This document shows positions 21,588 to 33,758 of a stretch of 64,000 nucleotides of DNA, one piece after another (position 1 is the first letter of the stretch; the number at the start of each line of letters is the position of its first letter). Origin of the DNA: Liriodendron chinense (lineage: Eukaryota > Streptophyta > Magnoliopsida > Magnoliales > Magnoliaceae); NCBI GenBank assembly GCA_003013855.2, contig PVNU02004149.1:124001-188000 (forward strand), written 5' to 3'. Under the pieces are notes generated by a model, which searched no databases, was not told the DNA's origin, and saw only the letters and a list, made by a program, of their open reading frames with translations. Position numbers and translations under genes: made by a program.

Positions 21588-24500
21588 TGTAAGACCCGTA
21601 CCCTAATTTGCCCTCCGTACGCTTAATTTCCGGTGCCGGTACGTCCTGAATGGACCAGATTATAGAGCCTTGATCGCGACCCTGTTTTAGTACCGTATCG
21701 ACCCAAGACCTATGCCCCGGCGACCGCGTAGGCGCTGCGATTCCAACGCCGAGCGGCACGCCCCATTGCGATACCAGGTGTGAAAGTTATGATCAATCGC
21801 GTAATTCGAGGTGGGCCGCACAACTTGCATGTGTCGTGGGCCCCACTTGCACAAATCCCAAGATCATGTCAAATCCATCACCATCATTCTCACCTATACC
21901 TATCCCATACCCCTACTCTACACACCCCATACCCCCCATCCCTCTCTCTCCTCCCAAAGTCAACTCTCACCCATACCTCCCATACCCCCCTCCCATGCAC
22001 CATCATGACCCCATGATTCCTTCTCTCTCTCTCCCCCCATACAAGTCCATACGTAGGGGGAGAGGAGAGCTCATTTTTCAAAATTCAAGAGATTTGAGAG
22101 AGAGAGGAGAGAGAAAGAGAAAGATTAGAGAGAAAGAGAAAGATTTGAGAGAAGAGAGAGATTAGAGAGATTGAGGGTGGAGATCCAAGCTTGGAGGACC
22201 CCAACCATCATCCGGACCGTCCGAATCGTCCAATCGTCAACCCGATTCAATCCAACTGTCCATCCTTCGAGGTGAGTGCAAGGGGGACATAAATCCCCCA
22301 TTTTCTTATTCCCTTTCATTTTCCTTTTCTTTTGGGCCCATCTGGTGGTGGACAACCTGATGGATGGATTGGATCATCCATGAATGGGCCCCACAACTTA
22401 ATAATAATAAGAATAGTAATAATATATATATATATAAAGAGAAGAAGAAAGTCGACCCGCTGGACAGACAGCGTCCAGAGGACGCTGCTGCCCAGCAGGG
22501 TAAGTCGTTTGGGCGTGGAATAGGTCCCCACATGTTGGACCACCTTGATGTATACATCCAATCCACGCCGTCCAGCTGTTTCTCCATCCCATTTTAGGGC
22601 AGGGAGCCAAAAATGAAGTAGATCCAGATCTCAGGTGGACCACACCATTGAAAACAGTGAGGCTAATGAAGCCTACTGTCGAGGCTTCTTGGGCCCACCG
22701 TGATGTTTGTGGACCACATCACCTGCCCAATATTGGGCTTGTTGGGTCCCCAATGAGCTGGGGAACATGATGAAGGGGGTGGATCGTCCCTAAGTGGGCC
22801 CCACTTGAAATAACCACAAAAAAAAAACAAAAATATGTAAAAGACGTCCAGCGTCTGGACGTTCTGACGCTGGAACGTCCAGCGTCACGTGGACGCGGTA
22901 ATGGGGTCCCCACTCGTGGGACCCACCTTGATGATTGTGTTCCATCCGCGCCGTCCATCTGTTTTCCTAGATCATTTTAGGGCCAGGACCAAAGTATGAA
23001 GCCGATCCAAATCTTAAGTGGACCGCACCACATGAAACAGTGGAAACAATGATTCCTCCTATCAGAAATCCTTTAGCCCACCTTAATGTTTCTAAACTGA
23101 TTTACATATCCAATATGGGGCTTATTGGGTCCCCCATGAGATGGGGAACCTGATGAACGGAGTGGATCAGACCCATGTGGGCCCCACTTGATATAAGCAC
23201 AAGAAAACAAAACGAGAGAGAGAAAATAAGAAGAAGCAGCATCGCTGACGCTGGTAGTACCAGCGTCCAGGACGCTGGCTCGTGCCAGCTAGTGGCCCAC
23301 TCGTGGGTCCCACCATGATGCATGTGCTGTATCCACACCGTCCATCCATTTGGGGAGATCATTTTAGGGCATGACCCCAAGATTGAGTCAGATCTAAGTC
23401 TCAAGGGGGCCCCACCACAGAAAACAGTAGGGACAGGGAACCTACCGTTGAAACCCTTCTTATGGCCCACCATGGTGTTTATTTGAGATCCAACCTGTTC
23501 ATAAGTTCTCACATGTAAGGGAGAAGGGAGAACAAAAAATATCAGCTTAATCGAAAACTTCTGTGGGCCCCACTTGATGAGTTCATAACAAAAAATAAAT
23601 AAATAAAAGAGGACCGCTGGACAGAGAGCGTCCAGGGGACGCTGCTGCCCAGCAGCCTTGTGGGCGTCACCCCATGGGCCCCACTCGTTGGGCCCACCTA
23701 GAATGTATGTGCCTTACCTATTCCGTCCATATGTTTTTCCCAGCTCATTTTAGTGGCTGAGCCCAAATTTTAAGCATATCCAAACGGCAAGTGGGCCATG
23801 CCACGGAACAACAGTGGAAATAATGATCTCCACCATTGAAACCTTCCCAGTCCTACAATGATGTTCATTTGTCACCCAACCTATTCATAAGTGGCTGGGC
23901 CCAAAATTTAAGCATATCCTAATGTCAAGTGGACCATGCCCAGTGGAAATGATGATCTTAAACGTTGAAACCTTTCCAGGTTCTACAGTGATGTTTATTT
24001 GCCATCCAACCGGTTCATAAGATCACATGGATATGGATGAAGGAGAAAGCACAAATATCTGCTTGATTCAAAACTTCTTGGAACCAGTTGGGTATCACGC
24101 TGCCCAGCAGGTGGCCCGCCTTATGGGTCCCAACGTGATGTATCTATTAGCTCCACCATGATGTATCTGTTTTATTCATGCTGCCTATCTATTTTTCCAT
24201 ATTATTTTAGATACGGCCCCAACAATGAGGCAAATTCAGATGTTAGATGGACAACACCCGCAGGGAATAGTGGTCATTGATGCCCACCATGGTTCCTTCT
24301 TTGATATATATGATTTATCCATGCCGTACACATATTTTGTCGACCTACCTTGTATGTGCAGGCCCAAGTATGGGGCCGATGTAGTCTCAAGTGGGCTATG
24401 CCATGAAGACTTTTACATTTCCAATGGGACCCACAGTCCGGGTCCCACTCTCTATATATATATTGGGCCTTTTAAGGTCAATATTACATGATACGTTTGG

Positions 24501-25780
24501 TAACATGCTAGTATGATTGGCCTGATATGTCACACTGATAACATGCTTAGTATAATGAATACCATGCTCATTCATATGCCCATACGCATCATTCGTATGC
24601 CTGTTATGGATCATGATTAACCATAGCATATGCTAGTTGGCTTGTTATACTTAGGGGACCCGTGTGAGACAGGATCGCCCCACATGATTGCGCAGTATGC
24701 GTAAGTTTGGTGCATGATTTAGATTGTATGACTCATGCATTTCGCATTATGTATGTCATGATCGCTTTCACACCCTAGCAGTATCGGGGTGGTGGCCACC
24801 ATAGTCACATCATGGTTGGCAGTATTGGACACCGAAAACTTGTTCTAGTACGTGGGCGCTATGGATGTCCTTGGGTGAAAGTCCCTAAACCCTGTGGTAC
24901 CAGTAGGATGCTCCAGCGTCGAGACCGAGTGGATAACATGAGCGCCCGTGTGCCAAATACCAGTAGGCCGCGTCTCTCACTGTGTCGAGGTCGGTTGGAA
25001 AGAGGTGTGACCTTATCCGCCCGGGTGCAGTGGGCTGTAAGCTAGGTCGAGTCTGACCAGCTCATGGAATGGGTCCGCTATCGGCGAGCCAGGTGGGCAT
25101 TGGCATACTACTGACGAGGCGGATAGTGAGGTCTCTTCTACTCGCTTGGTTATGCGCGCGATGTGCAGCAGCCAGTATTAGAGTATACTAGACCCCAGTG
25201 ATGTCCCAGATGAGAACTATTTTGATATGTGGATCAGTTGAGGATTGACATGTTTGCATTGCATCTCTAGCATGTAACACTCGGCCATGTAGGCCCTTGC
25301 ATCGCATAACCTTAGGATGGCTAATAGCATTCATGAACTTGGTAACTTAGCCCTCTACTACTTTCACTTACTCTGATATCTGTATACTTGTCATATGCAT
25401 CACACGCGTACACACGCACTCTACTGAGCTTCGTAGGAAGCTCATGCGCGTTTGTTTACACTGCAGGTACTAGGGCACATCAGCAGCGTTGAGCGCGGTG
25501 CATGTACCTGATATTTTGGACTTCTGCTACATGTTGTATTTCCCTTTCCAGCACTGTACTCAACAAACTTATTAGTGGATATTTGATGATGTTTTATGGT
25601 TTTGATTATGCTCCTGTACAAAAAAAAATTTACTCTGAAAATCCTCCTGGTAGGATCCTAGGATCGGAACCTGGCACATGAGAGATAGGAGCCGAGAATG
25701 GGGTACTACGGAGGTTGTCGGCACCAAGGTCGGCGATCGGGAATTTAGTGAGCCCGGTACCCGGGTTTGGGGGCGTGACA
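21588..25780 (+). repeat. Element C 5' LTR
   Basis: 4193 bp, nearly collinear with 30759-35073. It has a pyrimidine-rich first 500 bp, five ~385-bp modules with GACGCTGG/CCAGCGTC dyads (22319-24480), and a 3' part with TTCGTAGGAAGCTC and GGTACTACGGAGG stretches. Its AT microsatellites are short, unlike those of the 3' LTR. Confidence 0.95.
22319..24480. repeat. Five ~385-bp modules inside the Tekay LTR
   Basis: The anchor (CCGTCCA...CATTTTAGGGC...AA-TGAAGCAGATCC) recurs near 22570, 22950, 23340, 23725 and 24180, spaced about 385, 389, 385 and 456 bp. Each module carries a dyad of GCTGG/CCAGC words (for example 22456-22497 and 22844-22897), followed by a GTGGG-CCCAC stretch with TGATG. The same architecture recurs in the 3' LTR, and about six modules recur in the solo LTR at 37353-43605. 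Confidence 0.9.
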
Positions 25781-25785
25781 GAAGT

Positions 25786-25797
25786 TAGTATCAGGGC
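25786..25797 (+). other. Primer binding site of element C (degenerate initiator-Met type)
   Basis: TAGTATCAGGGC lies five bases after the LTR end and matches TGGTATCAGAGC at 10 of 12 positions. Its position and form fit chromoviruses. Confidence 0.75.
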
Positions 25798-26058
25798 ATA
25801 ACTTGGGAATACCTGCGGATGACATCACATGTCTACTAATGGCCTTAGATTTACTACCCTTAACTGAATGCTTGTTGCAAACTTAGGATGATTAGGATCC
25901 CGATCTCATGCACTTAGCGACCCACACTAAGATCCTGCTACAACATAGTTATAATAGGATTCCCTATTTTAAGCTTAAAAACTTCTGAATATGATTCCCT
26001 AACGTGTGTGCATTCGAGAGTATCAATGCTAAGAGGTACCTGTCCTTTTCTGTGGGAT

Positions 26059-27190
26059 ATGGTGCCCAAGAGAGCCACCGGTAGGCCGTCAACCGGTGCG
26101 GGTACATCCCAGACTGCCCCAGCCCCAGCTCCAGCTCCAGCTATGACTGCTGGTCAGTTTCAAGAGATGATGCGGGTTATGACCTCCATGGTAGAGCACC
26201 AGGAGAGGAGGTCATCTGACGCAGTTGCCCCATCGGAGCAGGATCGTGCTCATTCCTTGCTGATGGATTTCAGGCGGATGGATCCCCCATGATTTTTGGG
26301 CGGGCCAGACCCGGTGGCAGCGGAGAGATGGAAATCGGAGGTAAAGACGATCTTTACAACGATGCGATGCTTGATCGAGGAGCGATTTCCTCTTGCCATT
26401 TTCCTTTTTCAGGGAGAGGCCGAGCACTGGTGGGCGTCGGTTAACCGAGCCGCCGGGCCTGATTTCGATTGGACATGGGAGGACTTTGTAGACCGGTTTG
26501 ACCGGAAGTTCTTCCCTGAGCATGTCCTCCAGCAGCGTGCTCTAGAGTTCGACAAACTGGTCCAGGGAGATATGTCAGTGTCGCAGTATGAGGCTCGATT
26601 CGTTGAGCTATCCAGATTTGCGACGTATCTCGTGGATGACGAGGTGCGGAAGGCCCGTTGATTTGAGACCGGACTGCACCTTGGCCTTCGTGGCCGTGTC
26701 ACGGGACACAAGCCTCCTACGTTCGAGGAGGTGGTAGAGCAGGCCCAGATATATGAGGCAGAGTGGGCCGATGCGCAGCAGATCCGTGAGCAGAGCGGAG
26801 ATCGGAAGGGGAAGAGGAAGGCTCCTTCTAGCAGCTTCCGGCAGCAGCAGACTCGGGCACAGCAGAGGCACCCGGTTCGTCCATTTGCTCGACCGCCAGT
26901 AGCACAGCAGCACCTCCAGCACCGTCCCAGAGACAGTTTGCAGGTGTTTGTTACGGATGTGGGGGGACAGGGCATCGTAGGCATGAGTGTCCCCACCCAC
27001 AGCAGCAGCGACAGCAACAGCCACAGCAGCAGAGGCAGCAGCATAGACTGCAGCAGCAGCGGCGGCGACCGCAGAGGGGACAGACACATCCCCAGCAGAC
27101 TCAGGGCAGGTTCTACGCAGCCCAGCAGGATCCTCAGGCACCTGGAGGAGTCGTTGATGGTACACTCATTGTCTCTGCATGCATAGCTCA
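26059..27190 (+). pseudogene. Element C Gag
   Basis: I prefer the ATG at 26059 (MVPKRATGRP) over 26008, because related Gag proteins start with a similar basic stretch. An Ala/Pro repeat follows (26110-26140), then the gag domain: ERWKSEVKTIFTTMRC, LFQGEAEHWWASV, FVDRFDRKFFPEHVLQQRA, QYEARFVELSRFA. In-frame TGA codons lie at 26290 and 26659. The CCHC zinc knuckle (CYGCGGTGHRRHEC) is at about 26950-26990 but in a shifted frame. A Gln-rich stretch (26995-27070) separates it from protease. Confidence 0.87.
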
Positions 27191-27700
27191 TGTTTTGTTT
27201 GATTCTGGTGCATCTTATTCTTTTGTATCCGATGATTTCTGCCGATCGACTGGTTTGCCGTTAGATTCCGTGCGCAAGGGTTTGTCAGTGTTGACACCCT
27301 TAGCGAAGACCGCAGTATTGAGTTTGATATGTTCGTCTTGCCCCGTCTTGGTAGGAGAGACCTTTTTGTTTGTTTGTTTTACCGATCAACTGGTTTGCCG
27401 TTAAAATCCGTGCGCGAGGGTTTGTCAGTGTCGACACCCTTAGGGAAGACCGCAGTATTGAGTTTGATCTGTTCATCTTGCCCCGTCTTGGTGGGAGAGA
27501 CTTTTTTGCCTGCCGATTTGTTTGTTTTACCGATGACCGAGTTTGATGTTATCCTGGGCATGGATTGGCTGGCCGAGTATCACGCTATATTGGACTGCTT
27601 CGCAAGAACAGTCACTTTCCTTATACCCGACATGCCGCAGTTTCAGTTCTTTGCCGAGCCTAGAGGTGAGCAGTTGTCATCTTTGATGTCATGTGCCATA
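27191..27700 (+). pseudogene. Element C aspartic protease with an internal duplication
   Basis: The active site LFDSGASYSFVS (DSG triad) is at about 27197-27230. The C-terminal motif ILGMDWLAEYHA is near 27550-27585. Between them a 140-bp segment is tandemly repeated (27243-27382 and 27383-27522), with CTGGTTTGCCGTTA starting 27250 and 27390. Because 140 is not a multiple of three, the duplication shifts the frame and would abolish the normal protein. Confidence 0.87.
27243..27522. repeat. 140-bp tandem duplication in the protease gene
   Basis: Two units of 140 bp differ at several positions (for example AAGGGTTTGTCAGTGTTG against GAGGGTTTGTCAGTGTCG). The copies have therefore diverged since the event, or were acquired from different element copies. 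Confidence 0.9.
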
Positions 27701-28806
27701 GAGGAACCGGTTGCCGTGTGCATCGACCAGCTGCCGGTAGTTTGTGATTTTTCGGATGTGTTTCAGGAGATTTCGGGGTTGCCACCTCGTCGGCATACCG
27801 AGTTTCAGATTGACCTCGTGCCCGGTACTGCGCCTATCTCAAAGGCCCCGTACCGTATGACACCTTTGGAGTTGCGGGAGCTGCGGAAGCAGTTGGACGA
27901 GTTGCGTGAACTAGGCTTCATCCGTCTGAGCAGTTCACCGTGGGGAGCGCCAGTACTCTTCATGAAGAAGAAGGATGGCTCGTTGAGGCTCTGCGTGGAT
28001 TACCGCGAGCTCAACAAGGTCACGATTAAGAATAGGTACCTGCTTCCGAGGATCGACGATTTATTTGACCAGTTGCGGGAGGCCCAGTTCTTTTTGAAGA
28101 TTGACCTACGGTCCGGTTATCATCAGGTCCGTGTCCGGGAGGAGGATATCCCGAAGCGGCATTCAGGACACGTTACGGTCATTTTGAGTTCCAGGTCATG
28201 TCTTTCGGACTGACCAATGCGCCCGCTGTGTTCATGCAATTGATGAACGAGGTCTTTCGTCCCTACCTTGATCAGTTCGTTGTGGTGTTTATTGACGACA
28301 TTCTGATCTATTCGAGGACTCGGGAGGAGCATGCGCAGCATCTGAAGATCACCTTACAAACCCTCGGCACACACCAGCTTTATGCAAAGTTGGAGAAGTG
28401 TGAGTTTTGGCAGGAGGAGGTGAAGTTCCTCGGTCATGTGGTAACGAGGCAGGGAGTAGCAGTAGATCCGGTGAAGATTGATGCCGTGCGTCAGTGGGGT
28501 CAACCCACGAACGCATCTGAAATCCGGAGTTTCCTGGGGTTAGCAGGTTATTATCGCCTTTTCATAGAGGGCTTCTCTCGTATTGCAACCCCGCTGACCA
28601 GGTTGACCCGGAAGGGCGCTGAGTTCGTTTGGAGTGATGCCTGTGAGCGAGCATTTGCAGAACTGAAGGACCGTCTTACTTCTACACCAGTCCTCACTCT
28701 TCCCTCCGGGATTGAAGGATTCGTGGTTTTTACAGATGCCTCACGTATTGGCTTAGGTGCTGTCCTAATGCAGCATGGCAGAGTAGTGGCGTATGCGTCT
28801 CGCTAG
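27700..28806 (+). pseudogene. Element C reverse transcriptase and RNase H start
   Basis: The RT entry segment is FSDVFQEISGLPPRRHTEFQIDL. The fingers and palm have LRLCVDYRELNKVTIKNRYLL, motif A FFLKIDLRSGYHQ with the catalytic Asp present, then a one-base frameshift at about 28150-28165. Motif FGLTNAPAVFMQ and the active-site FIDD (about 28290) follow. RNase H starts with VVFTDASRIGLGAVL. The frame ends with a TAG at 28804-28806, where related proteins have Gln, so CAG to TAG is likely. Confidence 0.9.
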
Positions 28807-29330
28807 CTCAAGGTCCATGAGCAGAACTACCCCACGCATGATCTGGAGCTAGCAGCGGTAGTTTTCGCACTAAAGGTGTGGAGGCACTATCTTTATGGGG
28901 TCAGGTTCGAGCTCTTTTCTAACCACAAGAGCCTGAAGTACCTCTTCTCGCAGTCCGAGTTGAACATGAGACAGAGACGTTGGATGGAGCTCCTGAAGGA
29001 TTATGATTTTGATCTTCATTACCACCCTGGTAAGGCCAACGTGGTGGCAGATGCCCTTAGCCGTCAGCCACGAGGCCTGGTTGCGCATATGATGGTCCGG
29101 GAGTGGAGGATGCTCGAGGAGGTTGTCGAGTATGATTTTGAGCTGAGCCTGCAGTCTTCTATCACGCAGTTATCGAGCTTGTCGATTCAACCCTCTCTTG
29201 TTTCTAGGGTGATCGAGGCTCAGCAGACAGATCAGACGTTGAAGGATTATTGGGAAGAGGCCGCGTCATAGGGTCAGACAATTGGTAGATTGGGTCAGAT
29301 GGTGGACTTCGTTTCAGGGGTCGGTTGTGT
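28807..29330 (+). pseudogene. Element C RNase H and connection region
   Basis: Glu is in THDLELAAVVFALK. The next catalytic residue is changed: FSNHKSLKYLF has Asn where the family has Asp (FSDHKSLKYLF). The last Asp is in NVVADALSRQ. A TAG at 29270-29272 ends this frame before integrase. It would degrade the RNA strand during reverse transcription, but two lesions disable it. Confidence 0.85.
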
Positions 29331-30627
29331 GTCCTAGATATTCCTCAGTTGCACAGAGATCTTATGGATGAGGCACACCGATCGAGGTTCACGATCCACC
29401 CAGGCTCTACCAAGATGTATCGTGATATGAGGAGGTAGTATTTTTGGGCCGGTATGAAGCGTCAGATTGCTAGTTTTGTGGCTGAGTGTGACACTTGCCA
29501 GCGTGTCAAGGCCGATCATCGCAAACCTCCAGGTCCCCTGCAGCCGTTGAGTGTCCCATTGTGGAAATGGGAGCACGTGACCACAGACTTCATTATGGGC
29601 TTGTCGAGGACTGATCGCGGTCACGACGCCATCTGGGTTGTCGTTGATTGTTTGACGAAGTCGGCACATTTTCTTGCGATACGTGCGACCTGGCCATTGG
29701 ACAGACTTGCAGAATTGTTTATCGAGGAGATTGTGAGGCTACACGGAGTCCCAGTTTCGATCGTTTCTGACTGAGATCCGAGATTTACGTCGTGGTTCTG
29801 GAGGAGTTTTCAGAAGGCGATGGGGCCTGCCTTGAAGTTCAGCACCACATATCATCCTCAGACTGATGGTCAGATCGAGAGGGTCAACCCGATCCTTGAG
29901 GACATGCTTCGAGCTTGCGTGTTGGATTTCTCAGGTAGTTGGGATAAACACCTGCGTTTGGCTAAGTTTGCTTACAATAACATCTACCAGGCGACTATCG
30001 GTATGGCTCCTTTTGAGGCGTTGTATGGTAGACCTTGTAGGTCTCCTAGTTGTTGGGCCTAGGTTGGAGAGCATCGCCTCCTAGGTCCCGAGCTTGTGCA
30101 GAGGACATCAGAGGCTATCGATATCATTAGGCAGAGGATGCGCACAGCTCAGAGTCGACAGAAGAGTTTTGCAGATCGTCGATGTCGTCCCTTAGAGTTT
30201 TCCATTGGGGATCGTGTGTATCTCAGGGTCTCACCCATGAAGGGCGTGGTTCATTTTGGAGCCAAGGGGAAGCTTGCCCCGAGATTCATTGGACCCTTTA
30301 AGATCACTGGGCGCGTTGGCGCCGTGGCCTATCAGCTTGCCTTGCCACTTCAGTTGTCTGGTGTTCACAATGTTTTTCATGTTTCTATTTTGCGGAAGTG
30401 TGAGTCAGACGTGGTTCCTGTGATAGATTGGTAGCCGTTGGAGGTTCGTGAGAATGCTTCTTACATTGAGCAGCCGGTTCGTATCCTTGACCGGAAGGAG
30501 CAGGTCCTCCGGACTAAGGTCATTCCCTTGGTGAAGGTCCAGTGGAGTCATCATAGCGCAGATGAGGGGTCGTGGGAGCGAGAGGCAGAGATTCGCGAGT
30601 CTTATCCTCATCTTTTTTATGATTAAT
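29331..30627 (+). pseudogene. Element C integrase with C-terminal chromodomain
   Basis: The zinc-domain cysteines are in CDTCQRV (about 29490). A TAG at 29436-29438 precedes YFWAGMKRQI. The DDE core has Asp in HVTTDFIMGL, Asp in SIVSD (followed by TGA at 29772-29774, probably from CGA) and Glu in YHPQTDGQIERV. The GPFKITGRVGAVAYQLALP stretch and the HNVFHVSILRKC stretch mark the C-terminal domain. A TAG at 30432 precedes the chromodomain, with EQPVRILDRKEQVLR, VKVQWSHHSADEGSWERE and the stop at 30624. In this clade the chromodomain is thought to steer integration to heterochromatin. Confidence 0.9.
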
Positions 30628-30745
30628 TGTATCTGTATGATTGCTTTTCGATTCAATATGCATATATAGTGATGCGATTCTTTTTTTTATGATCTTCGGT
30701 TAGTTTGGGTTTGTATTGCAAATTTCGAGGACGAAATTTTTTGTT

Positions 30746-30758
30746 AGGAGGGGAGAGT
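30746..30758 (+). other. Polypurine tract of element C
   Basis: AGGAGGGGAGAGT lies directly before the 3' LTR and downstream of a GAGGACGAAATTTTTT stretch that is usual at this place in Tekay-like elements. It would prime plus-strand cDNA. Confidence 0.85.
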
Positions 30759-31587
30759 TGTAAGACCCGTACCCTTATTTGCCCTCCGTACGCTTAATTT
30801 TCGGTGCCGGTACGTCCTGAATGGACCAGATTAGAGAGCCTTGATGGCGACCCTGTTTTAGTACCACATCGACCCAAGACCTATGCCCCGGCGACCGCGT
30901 AGGCGCTGCGATTCCAACACCGCGCGGCACGCCCCATTGCGATACCCGGTGTGAAAGTTATGATCAATCGCGTAATCCGAGGTGGGCCGCGCAACTTGCT
31001 TGTGTCGTGGGCCCCACTTGCACAAATCCCAAGATCATGTCAAATCCATCATCATCATTCTCACCTATACCCATCCCATACCCCTACTCTACACACCCCA
31101 TACCCCCCATCCCTCTCTCTCCTCCCAAAGTCAACTCTCACCCATACCTCCCATACCCCCCTCCCATGCACCATCATGACCCCATGATTCCTTCTCTCTC
31201 TCTCCCCCCATACAAGTCCATACGTAGGGGGAGAGGAGAGCTCATTTTTCAAAATTCAAGAGATTTGAGAGAGAGAGGAGAGAGAAAGAGAAAGATTAGA
31301 GAGAAAGAGAAAGATTTGAGAGAAGAGAGAGATTAGAGAGATTGAGGGTGGAGATCCAAGCTTGGAGGACCCCAACCATCATCCGGACCGTCCGAATCGT
31401 CCAATCGTCAACCCGATTCAATCCAACTGTCCATCCTTCGAGGTGAGTGCAAGGGGGACATAAATCCCCCATTTTCTTATTCCCTTTCATTTTCCTTTTC
31501 TTTTGGGCCCATCTGGTGGTGGACAACCTGATGGATGGATTGGATCATCCATGAATGGGCCCCACAACTTAATAATAATAAGAATAG

Positions 31588-31589
<2 letters not shown>

Positions 31590-31632
<43 letters not shown>
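31590..31632. repeat. (TA)n microsatellite, expanded relative to the 5' LTR
   Basis: About 21 TA units; the matching site in the 5' LTR (22422-22436) has about seven. Confidence 0.95.
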
Positions 31633-31635
<3 letters not shown>

Positions 31636-33651
31636 AGAAGAAGAAAGTCTACCCGCTGGACAGACAGCGTCCAGAGGACGCTGCTGCCCAGCAGGGTAAG
31701 CTGGGCGTGGAACAGGTCCCCACATGTGGGACCCACCTTGATGTATGCATCCAATCCAAGCCGTCCAGCTGTTTCTCCATCCCATTTTAGGGCAGGGAGC
31801 CAAAAATGAAGTAGATCCAGATCTCAGGTGGACCACACCATTGAAAACAGTGAGGCTAATGAAGCCTACTGTCAAGGCTTCTTGGGCCCACCGTGATGTT
31901 TGTGGACCACATCACCTGCCCAATATTGGGCTTGTTGGGTCCCCAATGAGCTGGGGAACATGATGAAGGGGGTGGATCGTCCCTAAGTGGGCCCCACTTG
32001 AAATAACCACAAAAAGAAAAAAAAACAAAACAAAAAAAATATGTAAAGGACGTCCAGCGTCTGGACGTTCTGACGCTGGAACGTCCAGCGTCACGTGGAC
32101 GCGGTAATGGGGTCCCCACTCGTGGGACCCACCTTGATGATTGTGTTCCATCCGCGCCGTCCATCTGTTTTCCCAGATCATTTTAGGGCCAGGACCAAAG
32201 TATGAAGCCGATCCAAATCTTAAGTGGACCGCACCACATGAAACAGTGGAAACAATGATTCCTACTGTCAGAAATCCTTTGGCCCACCTTAATGTTTCTA
32301 AACTGATTTACATATCCAATATGGGGCTTATTGGGTCCCCCATGAGATGGGGAACCTGATGAACGGAGTGGATCAGACCCATGTGGGCCCCACTTGATAT
32401 AAGCACAAGAAAATAAAAAAAAATAGAGAGAATAAGAAGAAGCAGCGTCGCTGATGCTGGTAGTACCAGCGTCCAGGACGCTGGTTCGTGCCAGCTGGTG
32501 GCCCACTCGTGCGTCCCACCATGATGCATGTGCTGTATCCACACCGTCCATCCATTTGGGGAGATCATTTTAGGGCATGACCCCAAGATTGAGTCAGATC
32601 TAAGTCTCAAGGGGGCCCCACCACAGAAAACAGTAGGGACAGGGAACCTACCGTTGAAACCCTTCTTATGGCCCACCATGGTGTTTATTTGAGATCCAAC
32701 CTGTTCATAAGTTCTCACATGTAAGGGAGAAGGGAGAACAAAAAATATCAGCTTAATCGAAAACTTCTGTGGGCCCCACTTGATGGGTTCATAACAAAAA
32801 TAAAAATAAAAATAAAAGAGGACCGCTGGACAGACAGCGTCCAGGGGACGCTGCTGCCCAGCAGCCTTGTGGGCGTCACCCATGGGCCCCACTCGTTGGG
32901 CCCACCTAGAATGTATGTGCCTTACCTATTCCGTCCATATGTTTTTCCCAGCTCATTTTAGTGGCTGAGCCCAAATTTTAAGCATATCCAAACGGCAAGT
33001 GGGCCATGCCACGGAACAACAGTGGAAATAATGATCTCCACCATTGAAACCTTCCCAGTCCTACAATGATGTTCATTTGTCACCCAACCTATTCATAAGT
33101 GGCTGGGCCCAAAATTTAAGCATATCCTAATGTCAAGTGGACCATGCCACAGTGGAAATGATGATCTTAAATGTTGAAACCTTTCCAGGTTCTACAGTGA
33201 TGTTTATTTGCCATCCAACCGGTTCATAAGATCACATGGATATGGATGAAGGAGAAAGCACAAATATCTGCTTGATTCAAAACTTCTTGGAACCAGTTGG
33301 GTATCACGCTGCCCAGCAGGTGGCCCGCCTTATGGGTCCCAACGTGATGTATCTATTAGCTCCACCATGATGTATCTGTTTTATTCATGCTGCCTATCTA
33401 TTTTTCCATATTATTTTAGATACGGCCCCAACAATGAGGCAAATTCAGATGTTAGATGGACAACACCCGCAGGGAATAGTGGTCATTGATGCCCACCATG
33501 GTTCCTTCTTTGATATATATGATTTATCCATGCCGTACACATATTTTGTCGACCTACCTTGTATGTGCAGGCCCAAGTATGGGGCCGATGTGGTCTCAAG
33601 TGGGCTATGCCACGAAGACTTTTACATTTCCAATGGGACCCACAGTCCGGG

Positions 33652-33758
<107 letters not shown>

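Noticed and set aside
26409..27191. 260-codon minus-strand open frame opposite gag of element C
   Set aside because: It is the shadow of the GC-rich gag frame; it has cysteine-rich low-complexity sequence and no domain.
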